A DNA stretch of 64,000 nucleotides from Lysobacteraceae bacterium (lineage in GTDB: Bacteria > Pseudomonadota > Gammaproteobacteria > Xanthomonadales > Xanthomonadaceae), in the NCBI GenBank assembly GCA_016789405.1, contig JAEUPQ010000040.1, positions 186,001 through 250,000 on the forward strand, written 5' to 3'. How positions within the stretch are numbered: the stretch's first letter is position 1; every line of letters begins with the position of its first letter. The notes below the pieces were generated by a model. The model made no database searches, was not told where the DNA came from, and saw nothing but the letters and a program-made list of their open reading frames with translations. Below, piece after piece: positions 1 through 9,255 of the stretch. Made by a program: the position numbers and the translations under genes.

Positions 1-60
1 ATGACGGGGAAACTGAATCGGAAAGGCCGGTCAGTCGGTCGGGCCGGCGAATCGGGCGGC

Positions 61-1608
61 TCAGGCCGCTGCCGCAAGTCCGACGGTATGGGTGATGGGT
101 GTCTCGGCGCCAGGGCTGTTGGCGCCGATCGGCGCGGCTCCGAACCAGTGCAGGCGCGCGGCCAGGCCGGCGACTTCGCCGACGAACAGCAGCGCGGGCG
201 AGCGCACATCATGCGCGCGGGCGGTTTCGGGCAGTGTTTCGAGCGTGGCCAGCACGACGCGCTGTTCGGCACGGGAGCCGTTCTCGACCAGCGCGCATGG
301 CGTCGCGCCTGCGCGGCCGTGCGCCAGCAGGCGGGCACGCACGCGTTCGAGCCCGGCCACGCCCATGTAGAACGCCAGTGTCTGGCCTTCGCGCGCGAAG
401 CCGGCCCAGTCGAGGTCGTCGTTTTCCGCCTTGCTGTGCGCGGTGACGAAGCGCACCGACTGCGCGTGGTCGCGGTGGGTGAGCGGAATGCCGGCGTATG
501 CGGCGCAGGCGAGCGCTGCGGTGATGCCAGGCACCACTTCGTAGTCGATGCCGTGATCGCGCAGGAACTCGATTTCCTCGCCGCCGCGACCGAAGACGAA
601 GGCGTCGCCGCCCTTCAGGCGCACGACGCGCTTGCCGGCGCGGGCGTGTTCCAGCATGAGCGCGTGGATCTTGTCCTGCGGCACATGGTGATGCCCGGAT
701 TCCTTGCCGACTTCGATCCGTTCGGCGTCGCGGCGTGCGAGTTCGAGCACTTCGGCGCTGACGAGTCGGTCGTGGAGGATGACGTCGGCCTCGTTCAGCA
801 GGCGCAGGCCGCGCAGGGTCAGCAGGCCGGCATCGCCGGGACCCGCGCCGACCAGCGCGACGCGCCCGGCATCCGGTGCGGTCCGGGCCTGGTCGATGCG
901 CGCCAGCAGGGCGCGTTCGGCGCCGTCATGGTCGCCGCGACGCAGCAGGGTCGTGATGTCGCTGTTCATGACGCCATCGAAGAACCGGCGACGTGCGCCG
1001 GTGTCGGCGATTTTCGTACGGATGCGCCGGCGATGACGGACCAGCAAAGTGCCGAGCGCACCGATCGATTCGTCGATCTCGGTTTCCAGGCGTTCGCGCA
1101 GGTGGCGGGCCAGCATCGGTGCGCCGCCCCCGCTGGAAATGGCGATCTGCAAGGGGCCGCGTTCGACCCGGGCGGGAACCTGGAAAGAGCACAGCGGGGC
1201 ATCGTCGACGACGTTGACCCAGAGGTGCCGGGCTTCTGCAGCGTCGGCCACGGCACGGTTCACCACGGGGTCGTCGGTGGCCGCGACCACCAGCCAGGCG
1301 TCGTCCAGCCATGCGGGGTCGAAACGGCCGTTCAGGTATTCGATGCCGCCCGTGGCGGACATCGCCTCGATTCCGGGTATCAGCTCCGGGGATCCAACCC
1401 GGACCCGGGCGCCAGTCGGCAGCAATGCCGTGATCTTGCGCAGGGCCACCGTGCCGCCGCCGACCACGAGGACGGCTCGGCCTCGCAGGTCCAGGAAGGC
1501 CGGGAAGAGGGGTTGGAGGTCCGTCGTGTTGCCGGCGGCCATGCACGTGGCCGCGTCCGCAGGAGCGGTGGGCGGCGTGACGGGCGTGGTCTGGGCAAGG
1601 GAAGGCAT
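61..1608 (-). CDS. cysG: Siroheme synthase CysG (trifunctional)
   Basis: Makes siroheme for sulfite reductase: two SAM-dependent methylations of uroporphyrinogen III, then NAD-dependent oxidation and iron insertion. The N-terminal precorrin-2 dehydrogenase/ferrochelatase domain shows the Rossmann motif VVGGGTVALRK about 40 residues in. The C-terminal methyltransferase domain begins at VALVGAGPGDAGLLTLRGL and continues through VVRLKGGDAFVFGRGGEE and VVPGITAALACAAYAGIPLTH. The start is uncertain: ATG at 1608 gives 515 residues with a Pro/Thr/Ala-rich leader, while an internal ATG at 1542 starts 11 residues before the conserved LFPAF and gives 493, closer to the family's usual 457-480. Neither has a clear ribosome binding site. 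It is divergent from cysB across an AT-rich intergenic region, which fits CysB control (inference). Confidence 0.95.
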   Translation of the reverse strand: MPSLAQTTPVTPPTAPADAATCMAAGNTTDLQPLFPAFLDLRGRAVLVVGGGTVALRKITALLPTGARVRVGSPELIPGIEAMSATGGIEYLNGRFDPAWLDDAWLVVAATDDPVVNRAVADAAEARHLWVNVVDDAPLCSFQVPARVERGPLQIAISSGGGAPMLARHLRERLETEIDESIGALGTLLVRHRRRIRTKIADTGARRRFFDGVMNSDITTLLRRGDHDGAERALLARIDQARTAPDAGRVALVGAGPGDAGLLTLRGLRLLNEADVILHDRLVSAEVLELARRDAERIEVGKESGHHHVPQDKIHALMLEHARAGKRVVRLKGGDAFVFGRGGEEIEFLRDHGIDYEVVPGITAALACAAYAGIPLTHRDHAQSVRFVTAHSKAENDDLDWAGFAREGQTLAFYMGVAGLERVRARLLAHGRAGATPCALVENGSRAEQRVVLATLETLPETARAHDVRSPALLFVGEVAGLAARLHWFGAAPIGANSPGAETPITHTVGLAAAA

Positions 1609-1683
1609 GGGGCCGGGTCCGGACTGCAAGGCGGGCACTCCAACGTAATTCCGGGACGGAAACGCCGGAAATGACCGCCGTGA

Positions 1684-1775
1684 CTTGCTATATAAATATT
1701 TGGAATGTGCGATGACCGTTTTATTTCTATAAGTTATCAGAATTAAATCTCTTGATCCGCATAAAGAGATTCGCT
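1684..1775. promoter_or_regulatory. AT-rich divergent cysG/cysB control region
   Basis: The gap between cysG and cysB holds a stretch far richer in A and T than the rest of the window, including TATATAAATATTT, ATAAGTTAT and GCATAAAGAGATT. LysR regulators such as CysB usually bind AT-rich sites in divergent promoters next to their own gene, so this is the likely CysB target and double promoter. No site could be assigned exactly. Confidence 0.5.
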
Positions 1776-1839
1776 TTCGGGGCATCATTGGGGGTGCCCG
1801 GTTTCCTGTCCTTTCGCTCTCGCTTCCGGAAAGACCGTC

Positions 1840-2826
1840 ATGACTCTTGTTCAACTGCGCTACTTCGTCGCAATTGCTGATGCGGGTTTCAACATCACCT
1901 CGGCGGCCGAACACGTCCACGCCACCCAGCCCGGCCTGTCGAAACAACTCAAGCAACTGGAGGACGAGCTGGGATTCCTGCTGTTCGTCCGCAAGGGAAG
2001 GAGCCTGGAAGAACTCACGCCAGCCGGTGCACAGGTGCTCGCCCATGCGCGCAAGATCCTGCTGGAAGCCTCGAACATCCGCGCTTTCGCCGCCAACCAG
2101 CGTCGTGACGGCCACGGCCAGCTGCTGATCGCCACCACGCACACGCAGGCCCGCTTCGTGCTGCCGCCGGTGATCTCGCAGGTCCACCAGGCCTATCCGC
2201 GTCTGAGCATCCATCTGCAGCCGAGCGCCGACGGCGACGTGCTGTCTCAGCTGGCCCGCGGCGAGGCCGATCTCGCGCTGATCAGCACTGCCGGCGACGT
2301 GCCTGCCGACGGCGTGGCCATCCCGCTGTTCCGCTGGCGGCGCGTCGTGCTGATGCAGCGTTCGCATCCGCTGGCCCAGGCCGGTGCGCGCCCGACCCTG
2401 GCCGACCTCGCCGGCTATCCGCTGGTCAGCTACGAATCCTCGATCCGCCCGGACTCGTCGCTGCGCCGTGCCTTCGCGACACGCGGCCTCGAACCGCAAC
2501 TGGCGATGACCGCCCGCGATGCCGATCTGATCAAGACGTATGTGCGCGCGGGCATCGGCATCGGCTTGCTCGCCGAGATGGCGGTCAGTGCGATCCAGGA
2601 TTCCGACCTGGTGGCGTTCCCGGCGCCGGATGCGATCCCCGAATGCACCGCATGGGCCGTGCTGCCGCGCGAGCGCGTGCTGCGCGACTACACGGTGGAG
2701 TTGCTGGTCTCGCTCGCACCGCAACTGGATCGCCACGACCTGCGCCGCATCCTCGCCGGCAACCAGGCGGCCACCTGGCCGGCGCCGCCGACCTGGACCG
2801 ACCTGAGCCAGGTGATCACCAGTTGA
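1840..2826 (+). CDS. cysB: LysR-type transcriptional regulator CysB
   Basis: Activator of sulfate assimilation genes; in the family it senses O- or N-acetylserine and sulfide. The 328-residue length matches CysB (324 in E. coli). The N-terminal winged helix-turn-helix spans about residues 3-60 and includes HATQPGLSKQLKQLEDELG. The rest is the LysR effector domain (about 90-300), starting at LLIATTHTQARFVLP. The start ATG has GGAAAG about 7 bases upstream. It sits beside cysG and in the same neighbourhood as cysJIH and cysDNC, as in xanthomonads. It is followed by a stem-loop terminator. Confidence 0.93.
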   Translation: MTLVQLRYFVAIADAGFNITSAAEHVHATQPGLSKQLKQLEDELGFLLFVRKGRSLEELTPAGAQVLAHARKILLEASNIRAFAANQRRDGHGQLLIATTHTQARFVLPPVISQVHQAYPRLSIHLQPSADGDVLSQLARGEADLALISTAGDVPADGVAIPLFRWRRVVLMQRSHPLAQAGARPTLADLAGYPLVSYESSIRPDSSLRRAFATRGLEPQLAMTARDADLIKTYVRAGIGIGLLAEMAVSAIQDSDLVAFPAPDAIPECTAWAVLPRERVLRDYTVELLVSLAPQLDRHDLRRILAGNQAATWPAPPTWTDLSQVITS

Positions 2827-2855
2827 GCGTCCTGATCGCGTGATTCGACTGGCAA

Positions 2856-2876
2856 ACGCCCGGCCTGGCCGGGCGT
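2856..2876 (+). terminator. Stem-loop terminator after cysB
   Basis: Perfect 8-bp arms ACGCCCGG / CCGGGCGT with a 5-base loop, 29 bases after the cysB stop, followed by CTTGCTGT. It lies between convergent genes, so it may act on both strands. Confidence 0.7.
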
Positions 2877-2921
2877 CTTGCTGTCTGGCGCCAACGAAGT
2901 CGGCCCGGCCCAGCTGTCCGG

Positions 2922-3695
2922 TCAGAAGGTCATCTGCTCGCCGTCGCGCGGGATGCGCAGGCGATCGCCGATCCCGGCGCGGCGCGCGGCGTCCGCCAGT
3001 CCGGCACGGGTTTCCGGGCAATGGCCGAGGGCTTCGAGATGGTTGGCGATTACGACACCTGCCGTGATGCCGCAGAAATCGATGACTTCCGGCGCGCCCA
3101 TGATGATCTCGCTGCCGATGTCGAATTTCGCGCCGCCCGCGGGAACGACACTGATGTCGGGTCGATGCGCTCTGACGAACGCTTCGACGTCTGGCGTGAG
3201 CAGGGTGTCTCCACTAAGGTAGAGACTCGGTTCGCCCGGCATTTCGATCAGGTAGCCGACGCCGTGTTCCATGAGCCGGCCGACCAGGCCACGCCCGTGC
3301 GTGCAGCGCACCGTACGGATCCTGCCGTCCAGGAAGGCTGAGGGCTGGGCGTGATCGGTGGGCAGCGGCCGGGCATCCAGCCCGCGTGCGCGCAGATGCG
3401 CGGCGTCGTGCGGCGTGCAGATCACCGGGATGTTCCGTTCGCGCAGCCAGCGTTTTCCGGCGCGATCCAGGTGGTCGAAATGTCCTTTCTGGCAATGGGT
3501 GATGAGGCAGTGAGTCACGCCCGACAGGGCCTCGTCGGCGCAGGCCGGCAGATCGACCAGGGGATTGCGGAGGCGGCCGCCGAGGACCCTCAGCGGAGGC
3601 AAGGTCGCGCGCGGTGCCAGCATCGGGTCGACGAGGATGCGGTGCATCCCGAAGCTGACGATGAGGGTCGCATTGCGGAGCTGTAGGATCTGCAT
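2922..3695 (-). CDS. Metallo-beta-lactamase-fold hydrolase (UlaG-like)
   Basis: Predicted cytoplasmic metal-dependent hydrolase of the beta-lactamase-like superfamily; substrate unknown. The start at MQILQLRNATL (257 residues) fits the first beta strand; a longer frame to 3770 would add an unlikely leader and overlap the divergent gene. Metal-site features: H67 and H72-F-D74-H75 in place of the usual compact HxHxDH, LSGDTLL (third metal region), and a late ANHLEALGHC. The first histidine sits three residues further upstream than usual, so metal binding is not certain. It is divergent from the GlxA-type regulator with only 55 bases between starts, so that regulator may control it. It breaks the cys cluster and has no known sulfur role. 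Confidence 0.8.
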   Translation of the reverse strand: MQILQLRNATLIVSFGMHRILVDPMLAPRATLPPLRVLGGRLRNPLVDLPACADEALSGVTHCLITHCQKGHFDHLDRAGKRWLRERNIPVICTPHDAAHLRARGLDARPLPTDHAQPSAFLDGRIRTVRCTHGRGLVGRLMEHGVGYLIEMPGEPSLYLSGDTLLTPDVEAFVRAHRPDISVVPAGGAKFDIGSEIIMGAPEVIDFCGITAGVVIANHLEALGHCPETRAGLADAARRAGIGDRLRIPRDGEQMTF

Positions 3696-3750
3696 GGGGC
3701 GTGCCTGGATGTGGAACCGGCATTGTCCGGAGGCGCGCCTTGCCGCAACA

Positions 3751-4761
3751 ATGGCCGGAATGGACATCATTCATTCAAAAGAAGACACGCCCGGGCCGCT
3801 GCGCATTGCGCTGCTCCTGTTTCCCGGATGCATGCCTGCGGGTCTCTTCGCGTTCGCCGACATGCTTCATGCGGCCAACCGCCGCACGAGGCGGGCCTTG
3901 TTCGAGCCACGCTTCGTCGTGGCCGATGGCGATGGCGATGTTCTGCCTGGCGCGCACGGCCTGCGTTTCGAAGGCATGGCGCGATTCGAACCGGCGTCCT
4001 TCGATGCCGTACTCGTGCCGGGATTCTGGGCGGAATCGCCACGGGACGTGGACATCGCGATAGAACGCCGCCGGTCGGTCGTCGACAAGCTGCGAGCCTG
4101 CCCGCGACGTGTGTCCTGCTGGGCGTACTGCACGGGCGCAGCCCTGCTGGCGGCAAGCGGCCGCCTCGATGGCGAAGCGGCGACCGTGACATGGTGGCTG
4201 GCCGATGCGATGAAGTCGCGTTTTCCCGTCGTCGAATGGCGGTGCGAGCAGGATCTCGTCTCGTCATCGCGATGCATGACGGCGGGTGGCGTCAACGGCC
4301 ACTACGCGATCGTGCAGGCGCTGATCGAAGAGCACCTGCCGCCAGCCGTCGTTCGAGATCTGGTTCGGCTCATGGTGTTGCCCAGGCCGATGCAACCGCA
4401 TCCTGCATTTCGCGCGATGAGTCTCATCGAGCAACGCAGTGCACTGCTGCGGCGACTGCATGCACTGGTCGAAGCGATGCCTGCGGAGCAGGTCACGACG
4501 GCCGCCCTTGCAGAGCCTCTGGCGATGTCCGAACGGACGTTGTCGAGGAAGGTTTCGAGCGAGGCCAGCATGCCCGCGGCCACCTATGCGCGGCGCGTGA
4601 AGCTCAATCAGGTCAGTGAGCGGCTCATGCTGACGCGCGAGTCGGTCAGCAGCATCGCGGCGGAGCTGGGTTTCAGCAGCGAGTCGAATCTCAGCCGCAT
4701 GTTCAAGGACGCCACCGGCATGACACCGCAGGCATATCGGCGCCGGTTTTCACCGGGCTGA
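3751..4761 (+). CDS. GlxA-family AraC transcriptional regulator
   Basis: 336-residue two-domain regulator. Residues about 12-190 form a DJ-1/PfpI-like sensor domain with the nucleophile-elbow-like motif CWAYCTGAALLAASGRL; the domain senses an unknown ligand. Residues about 230-330 form an AraC-type double helix-turn-helix, ending in ESVSSIAAELGFSSESNLSRMFKDATGMTP, cut here into LGFSSESNLSRMFKDATG for the second helix-turn-helix. A second ATG at 3760 is equally possible. Divergent from the beta-lactamase-fold gene, which is its likely target, and convergent with cysH with only 14 bases between stops. Confidence 0.85.
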   Translation: MAGMDIIHSKEDTPGPLRIALLLFPGCMPAGLFAFADMLHAANRRTRRALFEPRFVVADGDGDVLPGAHGLRFEGMARFEPASFDAVLVPGFWAESPRDVDIAIERRRSVVDKLRACPRRVSCWAYCTGAALLAASGRLDGEAATVTWWLADAMKSRFPVVEWRCEQDLVSSSRCMTAGGVNGHYAIVQALIEEHLPPAVVRDLVRLMVLPRPMQPHPAFRAMSLIEQRSALLRRLHALVEAMPAEQVTTAALAEPLAMSERTLSRKVSSEASMPAATYARRVKLNQVSERLMLTRESVSSIAAELGFSSESNLSRMFKDATGMTPQAYRRRFSPG

Positions 4762-4775
4762 ATCGATGGAAGCGT

Positions 4776-5525
4776 TCAGGCGCTCTTCGCGAGCGACTCC
4801 GTGCCCCAGTCTTCGTGCAGACCGCATTCGCGCTTGAGGCCGAAGAAGCGCGTGTCTTCCTCGCTCATGCCGGCTTCCAGCGGCCGCGTGGTGTGGGTGT
4901 CGCCGATCGAGACGTAGCCTTCGTGCCACAGCGGGTGGTAGGGCAGGTTGTTCGACTCGAGGTACTTCCAGACGTCGTAATCGCTCCAGTCGACGATCGG
5001 CTGCAGCTTCCAGCGGTTGTCGCGCAGTTCCAGGAAGCCGGCGCCGGCGCGCGAACTCGACTGGCTGCGGCGCAGGCCGGCGATCCAGGTGCGCACGTCG
5101 AGCTCGCGCAGCGCACGCTGCATCGGCTCGACCTTGCGGATCTGGTTGTAGTGCTTGAGGCCTTCAAGCCCCTTTTCCCAGAGCTTGCCGTGGCGCGCTT
5201 CCATCCACGCGATGCCGACCTCAGGGCGGTAGACCTTGAGGTTGAGATCGAGGCGTTCGGTCAGCTCATCAATGAAGCGGTAGGTTTCCGGGAACAGGTA
5301 GCCGGTGTCGACGACGATCACCGGGATGTCCGGCTTCACCTGCGTGGTCATGTGCAGGGCCACCGCCGCCTGCGCGCCGAAGCTCGACGACAGCGCATGA
5401 TTGCCTGCCAGGTGCTCGAGCGCCCATTCGACGCGCTCGGGCGCGCTGCGTGCAGACAGCCAGCGATTGAGTTCGGCCAGCGCCTGCGGCGACTCGGCGG
5501 CAGTGACGGGATCGGGAAGGCTCAT
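4776..5525 (-). CDS. cysH: Phosphoadenylyl-sulfate reductase (thioredoxin)
   Basis: Reduces PAPS to sulfite with thioredoxin electrons in the cytoplasm. 249 residues, against 244 in E. coli. The PP-loop-like SSSFGAQAAVALH is near residue 46, and the redox cysteine lies in the C-terminal KRECGLHEDWG motif. This is the only cysteine in the protein, so the two cysteine pairs that bind a 4Fe-4S cluster in APS reductases are absent. The enzyme should therefore use PAPS, which agrees with the APS kinase domain in the neighbouring cysNC. The start codon overlaps the cysI stop (ATGA), so it is the last gene of cysJIH. Confidence 0.96.
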   Translation of the reverse strand: MSLPDPVTAAESPQALAELNRWLSARSAPERVEWALEHLAGNHALSSSFGAQAAVALHMTTQVKPDIPVIVVDTGYLFPETYRFIDELTERLDLNLKVYRPEVGIAWMEARHGKLWEKGLEGLKHYNQIRKVEPMQRALRELDVRTWIAGLRRSQSSSRAGAGFLELRDNRWKLQPIVDWSDYDVWKYLESNNLPYHPLWHEGYVSIGDTHTTRPLEAGMSEEDTRFFGLKRECGLHEDWGTESLAKSA

Positions 5526-7249
5526 GCGACCAACTCCAATGGCAGCGTCCTGCTGCCGCTGTCGTCGACGGCGACGACGCCGGCGCGGACGAGGAAATCG
5601 CCGAAACGCTCGTCCGCACCGCGTTCCGCGGCATAGCGGGCGAACAGCGGATCGAGGGTCGCCAGGATGGTGGCCTCGTCGATGTTTTCGCGATACAGCG
5701 TGTTGAGGCGCTGGCCGCGATGGTCGGCGCCGATCATCAGGTTGTAGCGGCCCGGTGCCTTGCCGACCAGCGCGATCTCGCCCAGGTAGGGGCGCGAGCA
5801 GCCGTTCGGGCAGCCGCTGAGGCGGATGTGCAGGTCTGCGCCGTCGAGGCCGTTCTTCGCCAGCAAGGCTTCGATGCGGTCGACGAACGCCGGCAGGTAG
5901 CGCTCTGCTTCGGCCATGGCCAGGCCGCAGGTCGGCAGCGCGACGCAGGCCAGCGCTGCCTTGCGGACCGGGGACGCTTCGGCATGCGTGTCGAGTGCGT
6001 ACTCGCGTACCAGCGCATCCACGGCTTCACGCTGCGACGCGTCGAGGTTGGCGATGAGCAGATTCTGGTTCGCGGTGAGGCGGAATTCGCTCTTGCCGCC
6101 GGCGTCGTCGAGCAGTGCGGCGATTTTCCTCAGGCCGGTGAGGTGCTCGACACCGTCACGGTCCCAGATGCGGCCGGCGATGATGCGCAGGGTCAGGTGC
6201 CACAGCCCGTCATCTCCCTGGTTCCAGCCGAAGACGTCGGCGTTGTGGTCGAAGGCGTACTCGCGTGCCGGTTCGAACACGATGCCCGCGCGCTTCGCGA
6301 CTTCATCGCGGAACTTGTCCAGGCCGTGGTCGTCGATGGTGTACTTCAGGCGTGCACGCTTGCGCACTGCGCGGTTGCCCCAGTCGCGCTGCGTGGTGAC
6401 GACGGCTTCGCCGACCGCGATCACCTGGTCCGGCGTGATGAAGCCGATCACGTTCGCCAGGCGCGGATAGGTTTCCGGGTCGCCGTGGGTCGCACCCATG
6501 CCGCCGCCGACGCTGACGTTGTAGCCGGCCAGCTTGCTGGTTCCATCAGGAGCCTGCTCGATGATCGCGATGTAGCCGAGATCCTGCGCGAACACGTCGA
6601 CGTCGTTGCTCGGCGGCACCGCGAAACCGATCTTGAACTTGCGCGGCAAGTAGACGGCGCCGTAGATCGGCTCCTCTTCCTCGCCGCTGCCGGCGACCTT
6701 CTCTTCGTCCAGCCAGATTTCGTAGTACGCGCGGCTGTTCGGCAGCAGGTGCTTCGACAGGGCTTCGGCCTGGGCCTGCACCTGCGTATGGACCGCCGAG
6801 AGGTAGGGGTTCGCAGCGACCGCGATGTTGCGGTTGACGTCGCCGCAGGCGGCGAGGGTGTCGATCAGCGCGGCGTTGATCGCCTGCATCGTCGGCTTGA
6901 GTTCGCCCTTGATCACGCCGTGGTACTGGAAGGCCTGGCGCGTGGTCACGCGCAGGCCGCGTTCGGCGTAGGTCGTCGCGATGGCATCGAGCTTCAGCCA
7001 CTGTGCCGGCGTGACCACGCCACCCGGGGTGCGGGTACGGATCATGAACGAATACGCCGGCTCGAGTTTCTGCCGGCGTCGCTCGTCGCGGATGTCGCGA
7101 TCGTCCTGCTGGTAGCTGCCGTGGTACTTGATCAGCGTCTGGTCGTCTTCGGCCAGCGCGCCGGTGATCTGGTTGCCCAGCGATTCGACCAGGGTGCCGC
7201 GCAGGCGACCGCTCTGCCGTTTGATGTCTTCGACGGAATGAGCCGACAT
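5522..7249 (-). CDS. cysI: Sulfite reductase (NADPH) hemoprotein beta subunit
   Basis: Catalytic subunit reducing sulfite to sulfide with six electrons from CysJ. 575 residues (E. coli 570). The 4Fe-4S/siroheme ligands are visible as CVALPTC (C-x5-C) and GCPNGC (C-x3-C) in the C-terminal half. The start at MSAHSVEDIKRQSG was chosen because it lies 2 bases after the cysJ stop; a longer frame would overlap cysJ. The stop overlaps the cysH start by four bases, indicating translational coupling in cysJ-cysI-cysH. Confidence 0.97.
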   Translation of the reverse strand: MSAHSVEDIKRQSGRLRGTLVESLGNQITGALAEDDQTLIKYHGSYQQDDRDIRDERRRQKLEPAYSFMIRTRTPGGVVTPAQWLKLDAIATTYAERGLRVTTRQAFQYHGVIKGELKPTMQAINAALIDTLAACGDVNRNIAVAANPYLSAVHTQVQAQAEALSKHLLPNSRAYYEIWLDEEKVAGSGEEEEPIYGAVYLPRKFKIGFAVPPSNDVDVFAQDLGYIAIIEQAPDGTSKLAGYNVSVGGGMGATHGDPETYPRLANVIGFITPDQVIAVGEAVVTTQRDWGNRAVRKRARLKYTIDDHGLDKFRDEVAKRAGIVFEPAREYAFDHNADVFGWNQGDDGLWHLTLRIIAGRIWDRDGVEHLTGLRKIAALLDDAGGKSEFRLTANQNLLIANLDASQREAVDALVREYALDTHAEASPVRKAALACVALPTCGLAMAEAERYLPAFVDRIEALLAKNGLDGADLHIRLSGCPNGCSRPYLGEIALVGKAPGRYNLMIGADHRGQRLNTLYRENIDEATILATLDPLFARYAAERGADERFGDFLVRAGVVAVDDSGSRTLPLELVA

Positions 7250-7250
7250 A

Positions 7251-9089
7251 TCAGTACACGTCCCGGGCGTAGCGGCCCTGCGCCTGCAGGGCATTGAGGT
7301 AGTCGTTGGCGTCTTCGGCGGACTTGCCGCCCTGCACCGCGATCACGTCCAGCAGCGCGGCATGCACGTCCTTGGCCATGCGCGTGGCGTCGCCGCAGAC
7401 ATAGAGGTGTGCGCCGTTCTCGAGCCAGGCGTACAGTTCGCGGGCCTGTTCGCGCAGGCGGTGCTGCACGTAGATCTTGCTGGCCTGGTCGCGGGAGAAG
7501 GCGAGGTCCAGACGGTGCAGCGCGCCGCGCTTCAGCGCGTCCTGCCATTCGACCTGGTAGAGGAAATCCTCGCGGGCGTGCGGATTGCCGAAGAACAGCC
7601 AGTTGCGGCCGGTCGCGCCGATCGCCTCGCGCTCCTGCACGAAGGCACGGAACGGCGCGACGCCCGTGCCCGGGCCGATCATGATGATGTCGCGCGAGGC
7701 ATCGGCAGGCAGGCGGAAGCGTTCGTTGTGCTCGATGTAGACCTGCACCTGCGTGCCTTCTTCGCGCGCCGCCAGGAAGTGCGAAGCGGCACCCCAGCGG
7801 GTGGCGTCGCCGCGCTGGTATTCGACATGTGCGACGGTGAGATGCGCTTCGTCGCCGACGGCCTTGCGGCTGGACGCGATCGAGTACAGGCGCGGCTGCA
7901 GCGGACGCAGCGCTTCGACCAGTGCTTCGGCAGTCCACGCGCCCGGATGATCGTGCAGCAGGTCGATGATCTGCGAGTCCGCCATCAGCGCGGTCAGCGC
8001 TTCGCGCTGGTCGGGTGCGAGAAGGCGGTTCAGCGCATCGCTGCCGGCGTGCGCGGCATGCGTGGCGACGAACGGGCGGCTCAGGCGGGTGATTTCGCGG
8101 CGCTTGCCCAGCCAGTCGCGCAGGGGCAGGGTGTCCGCGCCGACGGTGACCGGCGTGGCGCCATCGAGGCCGAGTTCGGCGACGATCGCCTCGACCAGCG
8201 CCGAAGGGTTTTCGATGATCACGCCCAGCGCGTCGCCCGGCTCGTAGTCCAGGCCGGCGCCTTCCAGCGACAGCTCGATGTGGCGGATGTCCTTTTCCGA
8301 ACCGCGTCCGGTGACGCGCTGGTTGGTCAGCAGTTCTGCCGTGAACGGGCGTTCGCGGGTCCAGGCCACCGGCGCGGCCAGGTGCGGACGGAGCGGGGTG
8401 ACCGTGGCCAGCGGCGCGCTGCGTGCCTTGAGCGCTTCCTTGCCTTCGGCCAGTACCTGGGCGACCCACGGCGTGGCGACGGTGTCGATGTCGAGGTCGG
8501 CGTCGGCGCGAGCCACCCAGCGCTGCGCGCCCAGGGCTTCGAGGCGGGCGTCGATGCGCTGGCCGATGGCGCAGAACTGCGGATAGCTGGTGTCGCCGAG
8601 GCCCAGCACGCTGAAACGGAGCGAGGGCAGCTTGGGCGCGCGCTTGCCGTCGAGGAATTCGACCAGCGCGCGGGCGTCGTCCGGCGGATCGCCGTCGCCC
8701 TGGGTGCTGATGACGATCGCAAGATAATGCTCGTCCTTGAGCTCCCGAGTCGGATACGCATCGGCGCGCAGCAGGCGCACCGGGAGGCCCTCGGCCTCGA
8801 ATTTCGCGGCCAGGGCTTCGGCCACGCGCTTGGCGTTGCCGGTCTGGCTGCCGTACACCACGGTCAGGCGTTCGCGCGGCTGCGCGGCGGCGTCTGCCTG
8901 CGCACCCGTCTGCGCCAGCGGCACGAGCCCGCCCTGCGCGCGTGCCAGCCCGGCGGCGTAGCCGGACAGCCACCACAGGCCCGCGCTGTCCAGACCCTCT
9001 GCAAGGCGGGCGATCTGCGCGAACGGCTCCACCGACAGCGGTGGCTGCGCGAGCGTGGACAGGGTGGCGGTGGAAGGAGCGGATGACAT
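7251..9089 (-). CDS. cysJ: Sulfite reductase (NADPH) flavoprotein alpha subunit
   Basis: Diflavin reductase passing electrons from NADPH through FAD and FMN to CysI. 612 residues (E. coli 599). Order of parts: N-terminal leader of about 70 residues, flavodoxin domain from VVYGSQTGNAKRVAEAL, connecting and FAD-binding domain with RLYSIASS, then the NADP domain with MIGPGTGVAPFRAF and C-terminal tail LQAQGRYARDVY. First gene of the cysJIH operon, divergent from the TauE/SafE permease; the 166-base gap must contain both promoters. A distinct diflavin relative lies at 26669-28324. Confidence 0.96.
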   Translation of the reverse strand: MSSAPSTATLSTLAQPPLSVEPFAQIARLAEGLDSAGLWWLSGYAAGLARAQGGLVPLAQTGAQADAAAQPRERLTVVYGSQTGNAKRVAEALAAKFEAEGLPVRLLRADAYPTRELKDEHYLAIVISTQGDGDPPDDARALVEFLDGKRAPKLPSLRFSVLGLGDTSYPQFCAIGQRIDARLEALGAQRWVARADADLDIDTVATPWVAQVLAEGKEALKARSAPLATVTPLRPHLAAPVAWTRERPFTAELLTNQRVTGRGSEKDIRHIELSLEGAGLDYEPGDALGVIIENPSALVEAIVAELGLDGATPVTVGADTLPLRDWLGKRREITRLSRPFVATHAAHAGSDALNRLLAPDQREALTALMADSQIIDLLHDHPGAWTAEALVEALRPLQPRLYSIASSRKAVGDEAHLTVAHVEYQRGDATRWGAASHFLAAREEGTQVQVYIEHNERFRLPADASRDIIMIGPGTGVAPFRAFVQEREAIGATGRNWLFFGNPHAREDFLYQVEWQDALKRGALHRLDLAFSRDQASKIYVQHRLREQARELYAWLENGAHLYVCGDATRMAKDVHAALLDVIAVQGGKSAEDANDYLNALQAQGRYARDVY

Positions 9090-9255
9090 GTCGGTGACCT
9101 GGCTGCCCGGGGTGGGGGTCCGGGGGATGAGGTCAGCCTATGTCCCTGTATTTCAAGCAGGAAAGGATCGGTCGTTATTCGCTTATGCCGGTGCGCACTT
9201 TCGATGCGGAGAGGGTTTATCGATACTGGAAAGCCTTCAGCGGCTCCTCTCCCAC

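Noticed and set aside
1..60. Plus-strand frame starting at base 1
   Set aside because: It continues as the antisense of cysG and has no coding character; the first 60 bases hold no identified feature.
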